In this document: positions 52,601 through 61,600 of the stretch, piece by piece
Position numbering within the stretch: the stretch's first letter is position 1
How the letters are laid out: every line of letters starts with the position of its first letter
NCBI GenBank assembly: GCA_008360975.2
Contig: CM039188.1
Span: 25,757,944-25,821,943, forward strand
Length of the DNA: 64,000 nucleotides
Source of the DNA: Lichenostomus cassidix
Taxonomy: Eukaryota; Chordata; Aves; Passeriformes; Meliphagidae
Reading direction: 5' to 3'
The notes under the pieces: model-generated
What the model was told of the DNA's origin: nothing
Databases searched by the model: none
The model's input: the letters and a program-made list of their open reading frames with translations, nothing else
Translations under genes and position numbers: made by a program

Positions 52601-55600
52601 AATTCGTATTTGCTAGCCTTTAAGAAATAGAATTAATGTCGTGGATGCTGTTTTAATGTATTAGTTACTAAACTATATATGTCTGATGCTTGACTTCCAT
52701 TTGCTGCAGGAATTGAAATAATGGCTTTTGTCTTCTCTTAGATGGAAATCCCTTCTTCCACAATAATAAACCAGTACATTGCTTGTCAAGGTCCATTACC
52801 GAACACTTGTCCTGATTTTTGGCAGATGACTTGGGAGCAAGGCTCATCTATGGTTGTAATGTTAACAACTCAAGTTGAACGGGGCAGAGTAAGTAAAACA
52901 TTTCCTTAAATACCACTTGCATAATCGTCTAAAAAACTGTTGGTGACTAGCCTTTGAAAGACTAGAGTAATATACTATTGTGGCGTATAATTTGACAAGG
53001 GGATAAGAGGAAATGGTTTTAAACTAGAAGACTGTAGGTAGAGTAGATATAAGGAAGAAATTTTTACAATGTGGGTGGGTGAAACACTTGGCACAAGTTG
53101 CCCAGAGAGGTGGTGAATGTCCATCTCTGGAAACATTCAAGGTCAGGTTGGATGGGGCACAGAGCAACTCACACCTAGTTGGAGATGTCCCTGCTTATTG
53201 CAGGGGGTTGGACCTGGATGGCCTTTAAGGGTCCCTTCCAACCCCAACTGTGCTACCATTCTGTAACTGTTTTTCATACCAGCAATGTATTTCTAGTACT
53301 TTTGCAATGATGAGTCTTAGGTTTTAAACCTTCTAGTGTTGTTAATGCCGCGAGTATTCAAACTTTGTTCAGTCCTTAAATTCACTTCAGTCTTCACGTA
53401 TTTCTTAAAATATTTTTTGTCTGCTTTGTTTGATTACTGTAAAGTAAAAAGCATTTAGAATTTACCTTCATAGAATTTTTTTCTGTAACTTCAAATGAAG
53501 GAACTCCAAGAAGTCACATCAGTTTCTCTAGAATACTTCTTTGATATGTAGTGAGGTTCATTTTTAAGGCAGCTTTGTAGTGTTTATATCCCATGCCTGG
53601 ATGGCTGTCTTATCAAGGATCATTTAATCATATCATATAATCATTGTCTTTTAATTTGTACATAAAATGTGTAAAAATAGAATGCTAGTAATAAAGTAAT
53701 TACAGTTATAAATTAGTAAAAAGAATTGTGTATGGTAAAAACATAATGGCTGTAAAAGGCCTCAAGTGTATTTTGTGGCTTGTTTGGTTTTGGTTTATGC
53801 AATAGTTTCTCCTTAGTAGCTTTGGATTTTATGTAGGTTCATCCTTTGGAGATAGGCAAAACAATCAAGTGTGGTCATACATACAGTGTAGTTCCAGACA
53901 TATGTGGTTTAGTCTGGAGCATTCACAGTAGGACTGGCTGGTTAAGTGTGTGGACAGAAATGACAGTCTGGAATAATATGTGGTGGAATTCCTCCATATC
54001 AGGATTTCCTTTGAAGATGGATTTGTAGTGGGTTGTAGCTGTTCTGATCAGCTTGGACTGTAGTTCAGCTGTCTGTAGATATTCTGACTTTTTAATAACC
54101 ATATATTTGCTGGGAGGTCAGGACTCTAAATGTAATTAAAATAATTGAAGGGGAGTTGCAGTGTTTTTAAACCACTTTTCAGTGACTCAATGTTTGCATG
54201 ATGCTGCCTGCTCCCAAATAAACATGATTAGAGGGAATTTCAGTGCAAGTGCCCTTTTACTTTGAGTTTTCTTTGCAGATCTGCTAAGAACAGACTTGCA
54301 ATAGCAGTTCTCTGAAGTTCCCCCACCCCTTTAATAATGATATATGTGGAGTACTTTGGAGAGCTGCTTAATAATGAAATAAAAGGACTTATCTGTCTTA
54401 TACCCATAGGCAGACTCCCTGCTCTAAAGCTGATCATGAGGCTTCTGACATCACTATCCCACTGCATGCCGGGATGTCTCAGTGGAGCAGGAAGTCTGCA
54501 AATCTGGCTGCTCTTAAAGAATCGCCAGGTGGGTTGGAAATGCAAAAGTACACTTGAGCTGAAATGACCTCTGTAATTAGGCATTTAAGCCATATAGCAG
54601 AAAATCATAGTGTTTGGAATTTTCATTCACATTTGGGGACTTGACTGGGGGTCTTTGAAGGCCACCATCTTCATCCCCCTAATTTGTGCATTAGTTTAGC
54701 AACTTTTTTGTTGCTTATCTCCTTGCTTTTTCATTTGTTATTTTCCCATATAAATGTACTTTGAGAAGGTCAGATTAGAATTTTTGAGGTCAGAAATATT
54801 TATCAAGCAGCATCTTTGTCACTGAAATGTTAAGATAGAATATTTATAGGTAAATTCTTTAAAAAATTGTAATGGAAGTTAAAAGCATCCATCTTCAGTT
54901 AAACTAACTGCAAGAGCTGGTGCAAATGTCCTCTTGAAAAGAGAACCAGGAAATCTCTGTGATACCTTATTTTAGAAACAGTAATTAGGTAACAAAGTCT
55001 ATTTGGTAAGTAAATTAATAGTGAATGTAAAATGATCAAAATAATCTGCAACAAACAAAGGTATAAAAACTAGAGACAATTAAAATAATACTCTGAATTT
55101 AAACACAGGTATCTTTAAAAATGTGTTGACCCTAGGTTAAATGCCATCAGTACTGGCCAGAGCCATCAGGAAGCTCATCATATGGGAATTTCCAGATTAC
55201 CTGCCATTCAGAAGAAGGAAATCCTGCTTATGTCTTTCGAGAAATGACATTGACTAATCTGGAGGTAAAATCATAATGTATTTTCCTGTATTAATCTGCA
55301 GAATCCTTGCATACTTCCTTTTCAACTTGGTGGCATTTCCATATAAATGGAACTGTTTTTTTCTAGAACCTTTGGGAAAACTACTCATGTTGTCATCTAC
55401 TTGCCTTGGAGAAATTCTGTCCGTAGAATGATAACCTTTCATAAGTGAAAATATCACAGAGATTCATTTTTCATAATCATATTAATTGGATCACATGAAA
55501 GATATATTATTTTTCCTGAAGTTTTAGTGGTGTCTTTCATAACCTGGCCAAAGAAAAAGAGTAACAGAAGAAGTTGAGAAACTTGTTATTCCTTTGATGT

Positions 55601-58600
55601 TTTCAGAACATGAGACACTAGAGGTGTTTCATCACCACAACTGAAAGTCTTTGTAGAGGCAAACAGTTCTTAATAATTCCACCTTGAAAAATAAGTGCAA
55701 GAAGATGGAAGATAAATCCTGCTGAGAAAAAGATGAATCTGGATTGGTGACTGCATGTAAACAAGGACCTTTTTGAACATGCATTGCATGATTTTCAGGG
55801 CATGTGTAGTTTTCAGAGCCTCCCCAGCCAGCATTTCAATCTCAGGAGTATTTGGGAATTAGTATCTGGAATTTAGTTAACATACTGATTTCTCACTGTT
55901 TGGGTTACTAGATGAGAAGCCAGTTTTATAGAGCTGCCTTTTAGTCAATTTGCAGTTAAAATTCCTGCCCTGTGTCCTGTTGAGACAATTGTTCACCTGC
56001 TGTCAGCAGTGGAATCTTTGTAAATGGTTCAGTGCCTAAAGGCTATTTAAAGTGTAGTAGCTCCTGTTCTTTTGAAATGCGACTCTGGTTGCCCGGCCTG
56101 TCCCCTCCCCTAACCGGAGGCCAATTGATTATATTTGTGATGTCAGAGCAAAGGCCAGGAAGCAGTGGAAAACAAAGTAATTCTGCATTGTAGGTGTAGT
56201 ATGCTGCATAAAATTAAGAGGTGCAGATAAAGCCAAAACAGTGCTGCTCACATAGGGGCTGAAGAGCTTTTATGTCTGATCTTCTCTCCCTACCCCAGTT
56301 CTGTCATTTGAATCTTGTAAGATACTATCTCTTTGTGTTAAATTTGGTTTGCTGAGAATATGACCACCTTCTTGTACATCTAGTGTTCAATTAGATCGTT
56401 GGTATCCTTGAGCTGCTTTGCTGTTATGTGCAGTGTAATGTTTTTAACCTGTTGAAGAAAGATGTAAGCATTTGTGGATTTCCTTTTTTTATTTTTAAGC
56501 AAAAAAAAAAAAGGAAAAAATTATAAAATCCAGGATGACCAATGGTTAACACTAAAAAAGCACTGTTAGTTGCCTGAAGCCACTTTGGTTATGGGTACAA
56601 GTTGCTATAAATGTACTATTGATTTTTTTATTATTATTTTTGGTTTTGGTTTTTTTTTAATGGGATGTGAATAACCCTTGAATAAATTTCATGTTTCTGT
56701 TTAGAAAGAGGAAAGCCGTCAGCTAACCCAAATCCAGTACATAGCATGGCCTGATCATGGGGTTCCTGATGATTCCAGTGATTTCCTAGATTTTGTGTGT
56801 CTTGTGCGAAAGAAGAGGGCTGGCAGAGAAGAGCCTGTTGTTGTTCACTGCAGGTATCAAATTTTTTACAACTTTATTAAATAATCAAAGTGAACTTTTT
56901 ATCATCAAATAGCTGTTCTGTGCTTTGTTGTTGAAATAAATATTTAATTGTATCTGCTTTGGGGATGTCAGGAAAACTCAACTTTGAAATAAAACAAATA
57001 TTTAACATGGTAATCACATTTCAATAAGCAAAATTTTGAATAGCACCATGTGTTGATCTGTGCATGGATTTTGCTGGGGTGTTTTGTTTAAATGCTTGTG
57101 TTAACAATCTACATAATCCAGGGAAATGGCAAAAGGTGCTTGGTAACCATGAGGAATAGGTTCCTATTCTACAAAGCTCCAGAATAGCTGTATAAATGAT
57201 CCATAGTGGAAAATGTGGGTGGTTTATGAAATGATTAATTAAAATACATTTTCTCTCAAGTCTACAGTCTTAGGCTATGTGATATTTTGATACATACATT
57301 AAGATGAGACATTTTTCTTAACAATTTACCTTTGTCATGAATTAAAATAACTCTGTTGTTTCGATCTTTATGTACACGTGAAATGTGTTTTTTCTTTTTC
57401 TTGTACAATACTTTTTAATAGCATTCTACATTCCTGTAGTAAATTCCAAAATCTTAATAATTTTAAAACACCGAATTTGCAAACTAGAATAATGCCAGTT
57501 GTTTTCAAATGAACATGTGCTATCACAATTCTTGGGAACACTTCTGCGAATAATATTTGACCTCTCAATTCCTAAATATTCCCCAGTCAGTGTTCCTGAG
57601 TCAGGCATGCATCGTTCCTTTCAGAGAGAAGCTGAGAAGTGTAAGGGATAAAATAAATTTGAAGACTTCAAGTAAACTAGACGTTTAAGAAAAATATACC
57701 GTATGTATCAGAAATTGTATTCCGTTAGTTCTGCTCTCTTTTGCTTTATGCAGATCAGGGTGAGTCTTACTGACTAGGGACACTAGTACCAGAATGCCAC
57801 TGTCTTAGCTGATACTGTTTCTCAGCTTCCATTATTGATATACTTTTGGTTAATATTATTGTAAAAAATAGCAGAAAAGGCAGCCAAATACAACTTCTAT
57901 GATATAAAGCGTGCAAGTCTGCAGGAGCACTGGACCAACAACATTGGAGAATACAAACAGTTTCATTCATCTCAAGGAAGCACCAATTCAGCTCCAAATT
58001 GATAATTTCAATGTGTAATTGAAACTTGTATGAAAGATTTATGTTTCACAGAAGAAAAGAGATGGAATATCGCAATTCAACATAATTTACTTAATTGGCC
58101 CAACTTGGTGGCTGTTGGGAAGTATAACCAAATTCCAGCGGGGAGTCAAGCAAAAGGAGCCCAGGTGTTTCTCCATATGGTGCATGCACTCTATTTTTAA
58201 CATCTCTTCAGTATAATAGGACAGGGCATTAGTGCAACAAAATTTGTTTTCAGGACTAAGCCATCAGCTTTAGCGTGAGGAATCCAAGCAGAAAATTCTT
58301 TTCCTTCGTACAATATTAATTTAAAAGCAAAATGTTCCTAACCCTCAGAGGTTATAAGGCAACAAAGACCTTAAGGAATTGGAAAGGTTTTTGTTATATC
58401 AGGCTACATAAACCACTCATTTCTGATATTGTGTCATGTGGTTATTTTTATCTTTAGAAGGTCTTACTAGTTTTGTTGAATAGTTTCTATTTCTTGTTCT
58501 AGATGAAATGGTGAACCACCCATCCTGTACATGGCCTTCATGATTTTCATGCCCTGTCTCAGTGTTCTACTCCATCAGTCACTGGTTTCTTTTTCCAAGC

Positions 58601-61600
58601 TGAAGAGTCCTATCCTGCCTTATGTTTATCATAAGGAAATTATCACATTTTCTATCATTGTTGTCCTTCTCTGAATCTTTTGAAATTGTAAAATGAGTAA
58701 TTCGTTTCTTTGACAGTTACTGTTCCTACTTGGATTTGATAAAGCATTCTGCATTTAAATTCTATATGTATAAATTCTAGAAATAATAAATACTTCTGAA
58801 TCGTTTTACATAACCAGCACATTTACATCTTGTCCTAAAATCCACATGACATCACTGAAATATAGAGTAGCTTTAATGCCACCTCCTGGACAAAGATTTA
58901 AATAGTAGTTTAGCTAGACATAATTTGAAGTTACTCTTTAAAGTCAGAACAAATAACTTTCAAAATTTGAAATGTTTATATTAATCACTTTAGGTCCAAA
59001 TGCTTTCATTTATTGTATGAGTTGGGGTAATGCTGGCATTTCAAAATACGTATTTGGCCATATATCCCAATATGGAGTAGTATGTGTTTTCTATTTCAAA
59101 AGTTTTCTATTTCAAAAAATCTGAAACTGATCATCAAATTCAAGGTTAAATATTCTGTCTTTAAAGCTTTCTACTTCTGAAAAAGCAAAAGTATTTGTAA
59201 AAAAGTGCAGATAAATCTTTAGATCTGTTTTATTTTTAAGGAAAAAAAGTTCGTCTGTAAGCTCTCTTGATAATTTTGCCATTCTGAGATGTGTATATTA
59301 TGGTACTTCCTTGTCTTGAAAGGGATTGCTACTATGTATTCCTTTTCAACCTATACAAGCTAGATAGATATTCTACTCCTTAATACCAAGAAATCAATCC
59401 TTATTGTCACCCAACAGAAGTTTCTAGTAATTGTACCTTTCCTTATTTGAAAATAAGAAGGTATGGATTGCTTGGAGGACATAAATACGATTTTATCAGC
59501 CCAACATTCCAGAAATCATCATTTCAGTTATGGTCAAACTGACACAGTTTGCCCAGCATATGCTTGTGTTTTGTTATTCTCTAGATGTTAGTGTGGTTTA
59601 TAATGTGATCTTTGTAAACATCTCTGTAAATTCTGCTCAAGGGAGCGGCTGGGCCAGGCAGTTCCTCTTCCAAGGAGTGGCAGTTCTGTACTGATGGGTT
59701 TTCCTCTGTTCAGGCAGGACAGAGGCTGCTTCCAGATGCAGACACAACCAGTCTAACCCCTCCCCGAGTAGTATGGGAGTCATAGTGATCAACTCTGAGA
59801 ATCCATGAGAAGGAAGGTCTTTAAGTATCAACTGTACTCCAGTCGCTTGATTTCATTTTCCGCTTTGTTTCATTGTTGCTGTTTCAGTGCTGGGATTGGA
59901 CGGACAGGGGTTCTGATCACGATGGAGACAGCGATGTGTCTCATTGAGTGCAATCAGCCTGTTTATCCACTAGACATTGTAAGAACCATGAGAGATCAAA
60001 GAGCCATGATGATCCAAACGCCTGTGAGTATCATCCCCACTGTTCTGTGCTGCAGAACAATAATTTCATATGATCTGGTAATATTAAATGGATTTTTAAT
60101 ACACTTGTTGTTGATCATATTGCAGAGATCACCTTTACCCAGTGTAGCTCTAACTTTGGCTCCAGGCAAGAATAAATTGCTAAAGCTGTTGGAATTGAGC
60201 AATTCTTTAAATTTCTACAGAGAAAACTTGGAAAAAAAAGCAGGAGCTGTTTCAGGGATACCTGACAATTAATGACAAAAAGAGTCAATTTTCAGCAGTG
60301 TAAAAATCACTCAGAGAAAGCAGGAACCTAATTCCAGGTGTTAAAAATAGGAGTAGTATAAAAGATAAGCACAGAAAAACCAAGACATGCAAGGAAAAAT
60401 TCCAGTGATGAAATGCAGTGATTTTATTTTGCTTTAGTTGTAATGGAAACAAGCATTAACTACACCCTGTAGTGACTCAAGGGGAAATTATCAGAGAAAT
60501 AATACTTTTAAAAATCAGTGTAATTAAATCTCATGCAAAATGCATCAAAGCCATCATAAGTATATTTAGTCTAAGAAAAGTAACTTACTGTAAAGATTCT
60601 TTTGGGGCTTTCATGACATTTGATGTACCTTAAGATACCAGAGTTTTTTCATGCACCTGTAATGTTTGGGTTTTGTGACATAATTCATGTGTTAGATTTG
60701 TAAGAGTTTTAGAACAGATTTAGAAACTTGCTGTTATATCAGTCAGGTGTTGGTTATCTCTAAGAGCAGTTTGTGTTTATGTTTTTAGAAAGTACCTAAA
60801 AAGGGTGAAAAGGTTGAGTTGTGTTGTCTTTCAGAGAAAAAAAAAAAAAAAGACTTGAACATTCAGTTGTTCCAAACTTTGGATAGTTCCAGGTTTCTGA
60901 ATTTTTTGAAGAAGTAATCATGAGTAATTGGTATAGTTTTAGTCGTAGTGTATAGCATTTAGAGAGAAAGCATCTTGAAGGAGAAAAGGCACTAGATCCA
61001 GTATCAAATCACAATCAATCACCTGAAGGTAGGTAGTTACTCAGCATAGTAATTTTCATGTCCATGCTGCCATTCCTCTAATCAAATTTGAATAAACCTT
61101 TTGTGTTCTTCAGAGAGTATTAAGGCTGACAAAAAGTGTATATATGTCTCCATTTCTAGGTCATCAGTCAGTCAGTGCTGCTGTTTCACTAAAAGGTTGT
61201 ATTCAGGTAGGACAGGAAGGCTGAGAAAGGTGATGATACATGAAAAATAGTAAAGGTTGGCTCTTGCTGTTTGTGACAGTTCTACAGGATGATTAGCTAT
61301 CTCTCTTATATGTAGAGGGGAAGAAAGTGTTACTCGGAAAGGTAGGAGTTGCAGTGGTAAAGGTTTTAACTGTATTTTTTCACGGTATGTGCTAAGTATC
61401 ATCTGGTCTCCTCATTTTTCTTAGAGAAACCAAAGTTTTCAAGGTTCAGCGAAAAACAGGTGTTTAGTGCATCAGAAGGAGAGGGTCTAACAAAAGAATT
61501 GGGTTATTTTAAGATTTCACAAACATCAGCCGTTGCCGTTTTGGCAGCCTGGCCTGGGTTGGTGTGTCCCGAGAGATTCCCTCGCTGTCCGCACGGGGGC

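Larger units (their letters stand above)
52889..55135 (+). other. PTPN4: PTPN4 intron with CR1 and cryptic-exon candidate
   Basis: 2247-bp intron. It carries a CR1 3' fragment at 52985-53275 and a GC-richer block around 54400-54560 with exon-like borders. The rest is AT-rich. Confidence 0.85.

Noticed and set aside
54240..54584. 114-codon minus-strand ORF
   Set aside because: No family resemblance. The GC-richer composition that keeps it open is better discussed as a possible cryptic exon on the + strand.
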